NCBI RefSeq assembly: GCF_016654115.1
Contig: NZ_JAEQAZ010000049.1
Coordinates: forward strand, 18,153 to 82,152
Origin: Streptomyces sp. MBT53
Lineage (GTDB): Bacteria; Actinomycetota; Actinomycetes; Streptomycetales; Streptomycetaceae
Direction of reading: 5' to 3'
DNA: 64,000 bases
The notes beneath the pieces were generated by a model, which was given only the letters and a program-made list of their open reading frames with translations, was not told where the DNA came from and did not search any database. Below, in pieces: positions 32,376-41,235 of this stretch. The translations under genes were made by a program, and so were the position numbers. Each line of letters starts with the position of its first letter. Within the stretch, counting starts at the first letter, position 1.

Positions 32376-35300
32376 CTACTTGGCGTAGTAGGCGTTGTAG
32401 ATCGAGACCGTCGACTTGTTGCCCTGCTTGTCGGCGATCTTGGCGTGGAAGGAGATGGCCTTGCCCTTGGCCGGGTTGGTGACGGTGATCTTGCCGTTGA
32501 CCACGGTCAGCTTCTTCCAGGTCTGGCCGTAGTCGTACGACACCCACACGCCGAGCGACTTGAGGTTGCGGCCGGCCGCCGCGCCCTCGACGGTGACCGG
32601 GAAGGTCACCTTCTTTCCGGCCTCGACGCGGCTGTCCGGGCCGGTGACCGCGTGGAAACGGGCGGTGGAGACGGGGAGTTGGGCGAAGCCGGAACCGGAC
32701 GGCTTCTTCGAGGAGAAGGTCCAGCTCGCGTCTATCCGGGTGGAGGCGGCGGCGACCTTGACGCTGCGGATGACCGAAGTGGTCAGCCTGTAGGCGGCGT
32801 TGGCGGCCGGGACCTTGAACGTGGCATCGCCGAACAGCGGGTCCTTGTTGGAGCCGACCTTGGTGCCGTTGCGGTACAGGGTCGTGTTGACCGAGGTGAA
32901 CGTCGACGAGCCCGGGTTGCCCTGGGAGTCGGCGAACAGGGGCAGCAGCCCGGCGATCTCGTTGCCGTTGCGGAACACGCCGTAGTCGGCGGTGAGACGG
33001 GGGCCGAAGACCGCGGTGTTGAAGGTCCGCGAATAGGTCCGACCGGCCTTGAAGGTCTGGAGGTCGTTCAGTGAGTAGAAGGCCTCCGGGATCGGGTCGC
33101 CGTTCGCGTCGGGCGCGCCGTCCTGCTCGAGGCCCAGCTCCCACTGCACCCCGTTGATGGTGGAGACGTGCAGGGTGCGGGTGCCGGGCAGCTTCTGCGA
33201 GACGGCGGAGGAGCCGATGACGACGACGCCGTCGGGCAGGACGCCGAAGGCGGACACCACGCCGGTCTTGCCGCTCGCCGGGGCACCCAAGTGGGTCTTC
33301 ACCGTGGCGAGTTCACTCGCCTTGTAGTGCTTGGTGTAGCCGGTGGCGAGCTGCTTGACCTTGGCGACGGTGGTGGTGTCGTACTGCTCGTCGGTGCCCT
33401 TGGCGAAGTGCGCGTCCCACTGCTCGGACAGCGAACCGTCGGTGATCCGCGGACCGAGGTGTGCGGTGCGGAAGTTGTCGTACGTCGGCAGGAAGCTGGT
33501 GAAGCCGGCACCGGCCCCGTCCGGCGTCGTGACCGCGTAGGCCGGTGCCGCGAAGACCGTTGTGGCGCCGGCGTCCGGGACCGTGATGTCGACAGGCTTG
33601 GCCGTGCGGGCGTCGACGGTCACCGAGGTGTTCTTGGAGATGTCCAGCTTGGGCTGGGCGATCCAGTCGACGCCCTTGGTGAGGTCGTCCGGGTCCACGT
33701 AGGTCGAGGTGTCGAGGATGTAACCGCCCTTGGGCACACGGACCTTGACGGTGCCCGAGGCGTCGTAGGGAGTGAAGTAGCCGCCGTTGCCCAGGCCGGA
33801 GATGCCCACCACCGTGGCGTCGTAGTAGGGGGCCGGGGCGCCGTCACGGCCGATGAACTTCAGCGTGAGGTCGTACGACTGCACCTCGCGCACCACGGCC
33901 GCGGCCGTACGGACGCTCTGGCCGTCGCCCGTCGCCGTCACATAGGCGGAGTAGGCGCCGTCGAGCGTGCCGCCCAGCTTGGTGTTGACGGTGAGGCCGA
34001 CCGAGGCCCTGCCGCCGGCCGGGACGGTCACCTTGGTGGCGCCGAGCTTGTAGAAGCCCGAGGGAGCCGTGCGGCCCTTGGGGTCGGTGGCCGCTACCGT
34101 GAGGTTGAGGGTCACGTCCTTGGTGCCGAGGTTGCGGTAGGTGAGCTGCTGGGTGACCGGGGTGTCGTCGGTGTGCGGCCACTGCTGGATGCCGAAGCTC
34201 GCCGAGACCGGGTCGGCGATCACGGTCTGCTTGATGGCCCTGTCGACGGCGATACGGCCCGAACCCTGCTGGAACGGCGTGTAGTTGCCGCCCTTCGCGG
34301 ACCCGGTCAGCGCGCCCTTCAGCTCGGCGTAGCCCCACGTGGGGTGCTCCTGCTTGAGGAGGGCGGCGGCGCCCGCGACATGCGGGGTCGCCATCGACGT
34401 GCCCGAGAGGGTCAGGTAGCCGGGCGGGTTCTCGCCGACCTCCTGGTCGATGAGGCTGCCGGGGGCGGCGGCCGCCGTGATGTCGACGCCGGGCGCGGTG
34501 ACGTCCGGTTTGACGGCGCCGTCGCCGAGGCGCGGGCCGGTGGAGGAGAACTCGGCGAGCTTGTCGTTGCGGTCGACCGCGCCGACCGTGATGGCCGCGT
34601 CCGCGCTGCCGGGCGAACCGATCGACTCCGAGCCGTCGTTGCCCGCCGCGACGGCGAACAGGATGCCCTTCTCGGCGGAGAGCTTGTCGACCTCCGCCTC
34701 CAACGGGTCGATTCCCGGGGTGTCTTGACCGCCGAGGCTCAAGTTGACGATGTCGGCGCCCTGTTGGGCCGCCCACTCCATCCCGGCGAGGATGCCGGAG
34801 TCGTCACCCAGGCCGTTGTCGTCGAGGACCTTGCCGCTGAGGATCTTCGCGCCGGGTGCGACGCCCTTGTACTTGCCGTGCGACAGCGCGCCGGTGCCCG
34901 CCGCGATGGACGCGACATGCGTGCCGTGCCCGACGCGGTCCTTCGTGTCGGCGGCGGTGGAGAAGTTCTTGGCCTCGACGACCTGGTTCTTGAGGTCCGG
35001 GTGGTCGGCGTCGACTCCGGTGTCCAGTACGGCGATCTTGACGCCCTTGCCGGTGTAGCCGGCCGCCCATGCCTTGGGGGCGCCGATCTGCGGCACCGAT
35101 GTGTCGAGGGCGGTCCTGCGGACGCTGTCGAGCCAGATGTGCGCGATGCCGGAGGCCGTCCTGTCGCCGTTGGTGACGGCGTCCCACAGCTCGTGGGCGT
35201 CCCGCTGCGGGGTCTGGACGGCATCGGCGTTCAGGGTCGTCAGGGACCGGCGCAGGGTGCCCGCGTCGCGGACGTCGGCCTTGGTGGCGGTGGCGGCGCC

Positions 35301-35738
35301 CCGGTAGCCGACGATGACCTTCAACCCGGCCTTCTGGGAGGCGCGTTCGGCGGACTTGTCGAGTTCGGTGATGTCGAAGAGCCGCTGGTCGAGCCTGCCG
35401 GTCGCGACCAGACGGCCCACGTCGGCGGGGACGACCAGCGTGTGCCCGGCGATCCTCCGCACCTGAACCGGTATGTGCTGACGGCCCTTCGCCGGCTGGA
35501 GGCCCACGACCCGGCCCTTGGCGTCGACGGTGACGCGGTCGCCGGTGATCAGGGTGAGGTGGTGTTCGCCGGCCAGCCGGGCCCGCGCGGCACCGGCCGT
35601 ACGCAGCGCGGAGCCGGTCGCGCTCCGCTCGCCCTGTTCGGGCTTCGCCGATGCCGGGCTGGTCAGGCCGGCGGTGAGGGCGACGGCGGCGGCCGTGGCG
35701 ACACCGGCCGCGCACGCTCTCTTCACTTGTCTGCGCAC
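32376..35738 (-). CDS. Secreted subtilisin-like serine protease (S8 family), multidomain
   Basis: The GTG at 35738 follows GGGGGAG, giving 1120 residues. A signal peptide (VATAAAVALTAGLTSPASA) is followed by a propeptide-like region and the S8 domain with catalytic Asp239 (AVLDTGVDADHPD), His271 (GHGTHVAS) and Ser448 (LSGTSMATPHVAG); the oxyanion Asn is in AAGND. About 550 residues of beta-rich C-terminal domains follow. This is a typical Streptomyces exoprotease for scavenging protein or processing surface proteins. It is monocistronic, with a perfect hairpin after the stop. Confidence 0.95.
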   Translation of the reverse strand: MRRQVKRACAAGVATAAAVALTAGLTSPASAKPEQGERSATGSALRTAGAARARLAGEHHLTLITGDRVTVDAKGRVVGLQPAKGRQHIPVQVRRIAGHTLVVPADVGRLVATGRLDQRLFDITELDKSAERASQKAGLKVIVGYRGAATATKADVRDAGTLRRSLTTLNADAVQTPQRDAHELWDAVTNGDRTASGIAHIWLDSVRRTALDTSVPQIGAPKAWAAGYTGKGVKIAVLDTGVDADHPDLKNQVVEAKNFSTAADTKDRVGHGTHVASIAAGTGALSHGKYKGVAPGAKILSGKVLDDNGLGDDSGILAGMEWAAQQGADIVNLSLGGQDTPGIDPLEAEVDKLSAEKGILFAVAAGNDGSESIGSPGSADAAITVGAVDRNDKLAEFSSTGPRLGDGAVKPDVTAPGVDITAAAAPGSLIDQEVGENPPGYLTLSGTSMATPHVAGAAALLKQEHPTWGYAELKGALTGSAKGGNYTPFQQGSGRIAVDRAIKQTVIADPVSASFGIQQWPHTDDTPVTQQLTYRNLGTKDVTLNLTVAATDPKGRTAPSGFYKLGATKVTVPAGGRASVGLTVNTKLGGTLDGAYSAYVTATGDGQSVRTAAAVVREVQSYDLTLKFIGRDGAPAPYYDATVVGISGLGNGGYFTPYDASGTVKVRVPKGGYILDTSTYVDPDDLTKGVDWIAQPKLDISKNTSVTVDARTAKPVDITVPDAGATTVFAAPAYAVTTPDGAGAGFTSFLPTYDNFRTAHLGPRITDGSLSEQWDAHFAKGTDEQYDTTTVAKVKQLATGYTKHYKASELATVKTHLGAPASGKTGVVSAFGVLPDGVVVIGSSAVSQKLPGTRTLHVSTINGVQWELGLEQDGAPDANGDPIPEAFYSLNDLQTFKAGRTYSRTFNTAVFGPRLTADYGVFRNGNEIAGLLPLFADSQGNPGSSTFTSVNTTLYRNGTKVGSNKDPLFGDATFKVPAANAAYRLTTSVIRSVKVAAASTRIDASWTFSSKKPSGSGFAQLPVSTARFHAVTGPDSRVEAGKKVTFPVTVEGAAAGRNLKSLGVWVSYDYGQTWKKLTVVNGKITVTNPAKGKAISFHAKIADKQGNKSTVSIYNAYYAK

Positions 35739-36027
35739 AACTCCCCCAGGAGTCCAGGTAGCGGGCGGATTTCCCCATCCGCCCGGCCGGGGGAAAGCTC
35801 GCACACCTGTGCGTACACCCCCCGGAACACGCAGTATGCCGAGGGGTGATCAACCGCTCAAGAGATGAGAGGAGGGTGAGAAAGCACGGCCGCGGAATGT
35901 TACCCGCCCGCGTGGACTCCGTTACCCAGTCGCCGGGTGCACTCCGCGGAAACTCCGCTACGAGACCATCGCGCCCGCCGAACTCCCTTGCACAGCACCG
36001 GAGTTGCTTGGACCGTTGCTTTGACGG

Positions 36028-36714
36028 TTACTTGGACGCCGCGTTCTCCTTCACCGTGATCTTGCCCTTGCGGATGGTGGCGAGACGCGGCGCCTTCTTC
36101 GCGATGGCGGAGTCGTGGGTGACCATGATGAAGGTCAGCCCGTGCTCCTTCCACATGCGCTCCAGTACGTCCATGATCTCGTCGCGCATCGACTCGTCGA
36201 GGTTGCCGGTCGGCTCGTCCGCGAGCAGCACCTTGGGCTGCTTGACGAGCGCGCGGGCGATGGCGACACGCTGCTGCTGTCCTCCGGACATCTCGCCGGG
36301 GAGGTGGCCGAGGCGCTCGGCGAGCCCGACCGACGCCAGCGCGTCGGCGGCGCGCTGGCGCCGCTCCTTCGTCTTCACGCCCAGCGGTACGAGGGCGGTC
36401 TCGACGTTCTCCTGCGCGGTGAGCGTCGGGATCAGGTTGAAGGACTGGAACACGAAGCCGATGTTCTCGCTGCGGACCTTGGTGAGCTTGGCCTCCGACA
36501 GCTTCGCCAAGTCGATGCCGTCCAGCACGATTTCACCTGCGGTGGGCCTGTCGAGGGCGCCGATCATCTGGAGGAGCGTCGACTTGCCGCCGCCGGTGGG
36601 GCCCTGGATGACGAGGCGGTCGCCGTCGCCGATGGTGAGGTCGATGCCGTCCAGGGCGTGGACGGTCTCCTTGCCTCGTGAGTAGAGCTTGGTGACGCCT
36701 CTTAGTTCGTACAT
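36028..36714 (-). CDS. ABC transporter ATPase, MacB/LolD-like
   Basis: 228 residues. Walker A is GPTGGGKST, the signature is MSGGQQQRVAIARAL and Walker B is VLLADEPTGNLDE, the set of the MacB/LolD/FtsE type. It partners with the FtsX-like permease at 36849, encoded upstream on the same strand. Between them lie 134 bases with a hairpin and a dispersed repeat, so the two may not be strictly co-transcribed. Such complexes act in mechanotransmission, peptide or lipid handling at the membrane; the substrate is unknown. Confidence 0.92.
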   Translation of the reverse strand: MYELRGVTKLYSRGKETVHALDGIDLTIGDGDRLVIQGPTGGGKSTLLQMIGALDRPTAGEIVLDGIDLAKLSEAKLTKVRSENIGFVFQSFNLIPTLTAQENVETALVPLGVKTKERRQRAADALASVGLAERLGHLPGEMSGGQQQRVAIARALVKQPKVLLADEPTGNLDESMRDEIMDVLERMWKEHGLTFIMVTHDSAIAKKAPRLATIRKGKITVKENAASK

Positions 36715-36744
36715 CGTGCAACTCCTGGGGAAGTAAAGGGGGTT

Positions 36745-36768
36745 GGGGCCCGTCGTGGGACGGGCCCC
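36745..36768 (-). terminator. Hairpin between permease and ATPase genes
   Basis: GGGGCCCGTC (36745-36754) pairs perfectly with GACGGGCCCC (36759-36768) over a 4-base loop. It lies 31 bases before the ATPase start. It may attenuate transcription from the permease gene into the ATPase gene. Confidence 0.65.
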
Positions 36769-36798
36769 ATTGCGCCGTCGTTCGTCTGCGGCTGCGTC

Positions 36799-36842
36799 GT
36801 GGCTGGTCGCGCAGTTCCCCGCGCCCCTTTGGGGCGCGGCAG
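36799..36842. repeat. Dispersed repeat copy (GCGCAGTTCCCCGCGCCCC family)
   Basis: GGCTGGTCGCGCAGTTCCCC continues into GCGCCCC-TTT-GGGGCGC, forming a short hairpin. It is the same element as at 29.3 kb and 55.6 kb, here between the permease and ATPase genes. Confidence 0.8.
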
Positions 36843-36848
36843 TTACCG

Positions 36849-38321
36849 CTACTCGACTCTGCGGAGGGCGTCCGCGGGGCGGAGTCGCGACGCGCGCCAG
36901 CCGCCGAAGGCGCCGGCGATCAGGCCGCCGGCTACGGCGAGGCCGACCGCGAGCACGATGGTGGTGGCGTTGACGGGCGCGGTGAGCGCGACGTCGAGCG
37001 TCTTGGCCGCGGCCTGCCGGCCGCCGCCGAAGCCGCCGCCACCGCCGGGGCCGCCACCGCCCGGACGGGCGGCGCCGCCGGCCGAGTTGCCGAGGGAGGC
37101 GGACAGGGTGGGACTGATCGCGGTCACGACGTACGCGCCCGCCAGGCCGAGCGCGATACCGAGGGCGCCGCCGACCAGTCCGTTGACGATGGCCTCGCCG
37201 ACCACCTGCCGGGTCACCCGGCCCGACTTCCAGCCGAGCGCCTTCAGCGTGCCGAACTCACGCACCCGGCGGGACACCGCCGAGGAGGTGAGCAGACCGG
37301 CGACCAGGAACGCGGCGATCAGGACCGCGATCGACAGCCACTTGCCGACGCTGGTGGCGAGGGAGGAGGCGGTGGACAGCGAACCGGAGACCGTGTCGGC
37401 CAGGTCGGCGGAGGTGGTGACCGTCGTACCCGAGACATTGCTCGTGATGGTCTTCTTGACGGCCGAGATCTGCTTGGAATCGGTCGCCTTGACGTAGATC
37501 GTGGTGACCTTGTTCTTGTCACCGCTCAGGGTCTGCGCCTGCGTCAGCGGGATGTACAGGTTGGCCGCCGCGTCACCGCTGGTGGCGGTGGCGATCCCGA
37601 TGACCTTGTACTTGACGCTCTTGATCGTGACCGTGGACCCGACCTTGAGCTTCTTCTCCTTGGCGTACGCCGAGTCGGCGACGACGACCTTGGAGTTGGC
37701 CTCGGCGGTGGTGAAGGTACGGCCGCTGGTGATCTTCGAGGAGGTCAGCGGGCCGAGCGCGGGCTTGGTGACGTCCGTGCCGTAGACGGTGTACGCGTTG
37801 ATGTTGAAGTTGGCGCCACCACCGGTGACTTCGCCCTGCGGCGCGCCGGTGCCGCCGCCCTGCCGGTTGCCGCCTCCGGTGCCGCTGCCCTGGTCCTGCT
37901 GGAACTGGCCGCGGGTGAACTGGCCGTCGACCTTGACGACGTTGAGGCTGAGCCCGCCGACGGCGTCGGAAACACCCTTCTGGCCCGCGACCTTGGTGAC
38001 GGTGGTGGAGGCCAGCGTCGTGAAGCCCTGGACCATGACGCGGTCACTGCTCTGCGTCTTGCTGTCGTCGTTGTTGTTGGCGTCGAACTGGAACCGCGGC
38101 TGCTGCGAGCTGCTCGCGCTGGCCGTGGCGGCCTTGGTGACGGTCATGTCCGTGCCGAGTCCGTACAGCGACTGGAGGACCTTGTCCTGCGCCTTCCCCA
38201 TGCCGGAGGACACGGAGTTGACCACGATGACCAGCGCAATGCCCAGTGCGAGGCCGGAGGCGACGACGAGGGCCGCTTTTCTGCGGCGGCGCAACTCGCG
38301 CCTCAGGTAGGTGAAGAACAT
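36849..38321 (-). CDS. FtsX/MacB-like ABC permease with Gly-rich loops
   Basis: 490 residues from ATG 38321 (MFFTYLRRELRRRRKAALVV). One N-terminal helix, a large extracytoplasmic MacB-PCD-like domain and three C-terminal helices give the four-helix FtsX/MacB topology. Two unusual Gly-rich stretches occur: one near residue 130 (GTGGGNRQGGGTG) and one inside the C-terminal region (RPGGGGPGGGGGFGGGR) between helices. It works with the ATPase at 36028. The typical neighbouring two-component system is not present in the window. Confidence 0.9.
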   Translation of the reverse strand: MFFTYLRRELRRRRKAALVVASGLALGIALVIVVNSVSSGMGKAQDKVLQSLYGLGTDMTVTKAATASASSSQQPRFQFDANNNDDSKTQSSDRVMVQGFTTLASTTVTKVAGQKGVSDAVGGLSLNVVKVDGQFTRGQFQQDQGSGTGGGNRQGGGTGAPQGEVTGGGANFNINAYTVYGTDVTKPALGPLTSSKITSGRTFTTAEANSKVVVADSAYAKEKKLKVGSTVTIKSVKYKVIGIATATSGDAAANLYIPLTQAQTLSGDKNKVTTIYVKATDSKQISAVKKTITSNVSGTTVTTSADLADTVSGSLSTASSLATSVGKWLSIAVLIAAFLVAGLLTSSAVSRRVREFGTLKALGWKSGRVTRQVVGEAIVNGLVGGALGIALGLAGAYVVTAISPTLSASLGNSAGGAARPGGGGPGGGGGFGGGRQAAAKTLDVALTAPVNATTIVLAVGLAVAGGLIAGAFGGWRASRLRPADALRRVE

Positions 38322-38498
38322 GGCCCGCAAGCTAGGTACAGCGCGTGATGATGCCATAAGGCCGACATAAGAGAACGATGAGAAGGCTGTCCGTGGGCAA
38401 AGAATGAACCTCTGCGGGGCTGTCAACAGGGGCCCTGGATGTTCCGTTCCGCGATATTTTCGGAGGCGCGGGACACGGCGCACCGATAGATTCCCGGA

Positions 38499-38873
38499 AT
38501 GACACGAAGTCCCAGCTCAAGAGGCCCGGAACTCGACCTCGACGGGATCGAGGAGCTGTGCTCGGCCGCCACGCCGGGTCCGTGGTTCGTCAGGAGTCTC
38601 GACGACGACTACGCCATGAGCCTGGTCGCCGTCAGTACGGCCGAGGACACCGGACTGGGCGAGCGGTGGCCCGAGTTCGACCACGGCGAGCTGATCGCGG
38701 CGACGCTGGTTCAGCAGCCGCGGTACGTGGACTGCGCCGACGGGCGCTGGGACGAGAACGCGGCGTTCATCGCCATGACCAGGCAGGCCGTCCCTCAACT
38801 GGTCGCAGAGATCAGGCGTCTTCGGGCTCTCCTCGACTCCTCCGTCAACCGCCCCTCGCCCAGGACCACTTGA
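38499..38873 (+). CDS. Hypothetical protein, 124 residues
   Basis: Starts MTRSPSSRGPELDLDGIEEL. The pattern TPGPWFVRSLDDDY, then ADGRWDENAAFIAMTRQAVPQLVAEIRRLR, resembles a family of small proteins found in phages and actinobacteria (the AFIAxxR-P-x-LxxELxxLR module) with no assigned enzyme activity. There is no signal peptide or membrane helix. It converges on the L,D-transpeptidase, separated by a hairpin. Confidence 0.7.
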   Translation: MTRSPSSRGPELDLDGIEELCSAATPGPWFVRSLDDDYAMSLVAVSTAEDTGLGERWPEFDHGELIAATLVQQPRYVDCADGRWDENAAFIAMTRQAVPQLVAEIRRLRALLDSSVNRPSPRTT

Positions 38874-38886
38874 GACGGGCAGCGAA

Positions 38887-38920
38887 AAGGCGGCCACCCC
38901 CAGCAAGGGGCAACCGCCTT
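38887..38920. terminator. Hairpin between convergent genes
   Basis: AAGGCGG (38887-38893) pairs with CCGCCTT (38914-38920), with an inner CCCC/GGGG pairing. It lies between two convergent stops and can act both ways. Confidence 0.6.
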
Positions 38921-38957
38921 CAAGCGAACCGGAGTTGGCAGGTCGGGTCGGGTCGGG

Positions 38958-40208
38958 TCAGACCGCCGAACCCGCCTTCCACTGGGCCCAGTCCATGTTC
39001 CAGCCGTTGAGGCCGTTGTCCGGAGCCACCGTCTTGTCACCCGTGTTGGAGATGACCACGACATCTCCGACGATCGAGTTGTTGTAGAACCACGCCGCCG
39101 GCATGTTCTTGTCGCCCGCGCCCTTCACGTCCTGGAGACCCACGCAGCCGTGGCTGGTGTTGACGCTGCCGAAGACCGACGGCGAGCCCCAGTAGTTGCC
39201 GTGGATGAACGTGCCGGAGCTGGTGAGGCGGATGGCGTGCGGGACGTCCTTGATGTCGTACTCGCCCTTGCCGTCATCGTCGGTGAAACCGACCGTCGCA
39301 CCGTTCATCCGGGTCTGCACGAACTTCTCGGACATCACCATCTGGCCGTTGTACGTGGTGTGTTCGGGCGAACCGGCCGAGATCGGGATGGTCTTGACGA
39401 CCTTGCCGTCCTGCTCGACCTTCATCGTCTTCGACTTCGCGTCCACGTACGAGACCTGGTTGCGGCCGATGTGGAAGGTGACCGTCTTCTGCTGCACGCC
39501 GTAGACCCCGGAGGCGCCCTCGACGCCGTCGAGCGCGAGCTTCAGCGTGACGGTGGAGTTCTCCTTCCAGTAGTCCTCGGGACGGCAGTCCATCCGCTGG
39601 GTGTTGAACCAGTGGCAGACGACCTCCTGGCCGCTGCTGGACGTGACGGTGACGCCCTTCTGGACGGCGGCCTTGTTGGTGATCGCCTTGTTGAAGTTGA
39701 TCGAGACCGGCATGCCGACGCCGACCGTGGAACCGTCCTCGGGAGTGAAGTTCCCTATGAAGCTGTTGGCCGGGGAGACCGTGGTGAAGGAGGCGTTCTC
39801 GTGGGCGGCGAGACCGGCGGAGTCCTTTGCCGTCGCCGCGACCTTGTACGTCGTGGAGCGCTCCAGCTGGGCGCTGGGCTTCCAGCTGAGCTTGTCGGCG
39901 GAGATGGCGCCCGCGACGGCCGTACCGTCCGCGGTCGTCATCGTCACGGCCGTGAGCGTGCCCTTGCTGACCGTGACGGCGGCCGAGTTGTTGATGGAGG
40001 CGTTGTCCGAACCGTCCGCCGGTGTGATCTTGATCTGGGCCTCGGACGACTTCTTCGCCGCCGCCTCGTCGGCCTTCGACTGTGAACTCTGGCTCGAATC
40101 GCTGCCGGACGACTTGTCGTCGCTGCCGGAACACGCCGTGAGCACGAGCACACCGCCGAGCAGTGCGGACGCGGCCACAAGACCCCTGCGCCGCTTACTG
40201 TCCGTCAT
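38958..40208 (-). CDS. L,D-transpeptidase lipoprotein with Ig-like domains
   Basis: The ATG at 40208 is chosen for the GGAGAAG 6 bases upstream; this gives 416 residues. The lipobox LTAC follows a basic/hydrophobic signal, then a Ser/Lys-rich linker, two Ig-like domains and the YkuD catalytic domain with HGNYWG and the nucleophile motif SHGCVGL. It forms 3-3 cross-links in peptidoglycan on the outer face of the membrane. The layout matches mycobacterial LdtMt2, known to resist most penicillins. In Streptomyces such enzymes contribute to hyphal wall remodelling. Confidence 0.95.
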   Translation of the reverse strand: MTDSKRRRGLVAASALLGGVLVLTACSGSDDKSSGSDSSQSSQSKADEAAAKKSSEAQIKITPADGSDNASINNSAAVTVSKGTLTAVTMTTADGTAVAGAISADKLSWKPSAQLERSTTYKVAATAKDSAGLAAHENASFTTVSPANSFIGNFTPEDGSTVGVGMPVSINFNKAITNKAAVQKGVTVTSSSGQEVVCHWFNTQRMDCRPEDYWKENSTVTLKLALDGVEGASGVYGVQQKTVTFHIGRNQVSYVDAKSKTMKVEQDGKVVKTIPISAGSPEHTTYNGQMVMSEKFVQTRMNGATVGFTDDDGKGEYDIKDVPHAIRLTSSGTFIHGNYWGSPSVFGSVNTSHGCVGLQDVKGAGDKNMPAAWFYNNSIVGDVVVISNTGDKTVAPDNGLNGWNMDWAQWKAGSAV

Positions 40209-40368
40209 CACACGCTTCTCCATCGTTGCCAATCGCCGAAAACCCGAGCGCCCCGTTAAACAGTTCTTAAGAATCCAACGCTACGACTGGTGCATCCCGT
40301 TCCGCTTACCCACTATCTGTGGGGCACACCACGTCCACTGTGACGCCCGGAACCGTTGAGACGACGAA

Positions 40369-40396
40369 ACCCCGGACAGCGGTTGCCGCCCGGGGT
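40369..40396 (-). terminator. Hairpin terminator of the gene at 40417
   Basis: On the minus strand ACCCCGG pairs with CCGGGGT and is followed by TTTCG. It is 20 bases after the stop. Confidence 0.7.
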
Positions 40397-40416
40397 CACT
40401 CGGTCCCGTGCACGGC

Positions 40417-40770
40417 TCAGCCGACCACTGCCGTCCCGTCTGCTTCCTCATCGCCGTCGACATCATCCTCGTCGAGGTCCCAATCCGGCGAATCCGGGTC
40501 GTAGTCGATCTCCTCACTGCTCCATGAGGCCTGGGCCAGTTCGACCCCGGGCATCTCGCCGACCAGGTCGAACGGGTCCACGAGATAGGCGAGAGCCTCG
40601 GCGGTGTCTTCCGTCACAGCGCTCTCGGCGTGCACCCGTTCGTCACCGGGCAGTTCCGGATCGTCGGCGATCTTGGCCAGCGCGGCCTTGGTCACGGCGT
40701 CCTCGTTCTCGACTTCAAGAACGAGTTCGACACGAAGGCGTACAAAACGTGATGTCTCTGGAGTGCTCAT
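40417..40770 (-). CDS. Acidic hypothetical protein, 117 residues
   Basis: Starts at ATG 40770 (MSTPETSRFVRLRVELVLEV). The first ~60 residues form a compact alpha/beta segment; the C-terminus is extremely acidic (DYDPDSPDWDLDEDDVDGDE). No family with known function was recognised. It stands alone with its own hairpin, divergent from the LAxTG protein. The acidic tail could bind basic partners or metal, but nothing supports a specific role. Confidence 0.7.
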   Translation of the reverse strand: MSTPETSRFVRLRVELVLEVENEDAVTKAALAKIADDPELPGDERVHAESAVTEDTAEALAYLVDPFDLVGEMPGVELAQASWSSEEIDYDPDSPDWDLDEDDVDGDEEADGTAVVG

Positions 40771-40879
40771 GCCGGGAGCGTACGGCCCACAGCCACCGTG
40801 ACTTTCCCGCGACCCGCACTGTTCATTAGCATCGCTCCACACGGCCAATTCGCCAGCGCCACAAGGGGATCGATATTCC

Positions 40880-41194
40880 GTGTCAACCGCTCGCCGAACG
40901 ATGCTGACCGCCACCGCCGCGGGCACCCTGCTGGGCGCCCTGTGGTTCGTCCCCTCCGCCAACGCGACGGTGACCGACCAGGTGAGAGTGGAGACTTCGG
41001 CGACGCCAACCTCCCAGGTCACCCAGCAGGCAAGGGTGACCTCGACAGCCGTCACCACCTTCTCGGACGACACCCACCTCGCCGACACCGGAAGCCCGGA
41101 CACCACGCCGTACATCGTCGGCGGCACGGTGTTCCTCGGTCTCGGCGCCGGTTTCGTGGCGTATTCGGTGCGACGGGAGCGACTCGGGTTTTAA
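40880..41194 (+). CDS. Small secreted protein with LADTG sorting signal (class E sortase substrate)
   Basis: 104 residues from GTG 40880. A signal peptide ends near PSANA. A Thr/Ser/Val-rich middle is followed by LADTGSPDTTP, a hydrophobic helix (YIVGGTVFLGLGAGFVAYSV) and RRERLGF, a complete cell-wall sorting signal. LAxTG is the pentapeptide used by class E sortases in Streptomyces (chaplins ChpA-C use it). The mature exposed part is only about 45 residues, so it may be a small wall-linked peptide or spacer. No sortase gene is in the window. Confidence 0.85.
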   Translation: MSTARRTMLTATAAGTLLGALWFVPSANATVTDQVRVETSATPTSQVTQQARVTSTAVTTFSDDTHLADTGSPDTTPYIVGGTVFLGLGAGFVAYSVRRERLGF

Positions 41195-41235
41195 CTTGCT
41201 TGACGATTACTTGACTCAAGCTTCATAGTCCGCTC

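Noticed and set aside
33168..35849. An 893-codon plus-strand frame
   Set aside because: Mirror frame of the S8 protease, whose signal peptide and catalytic triad prove the minus strand is coding.
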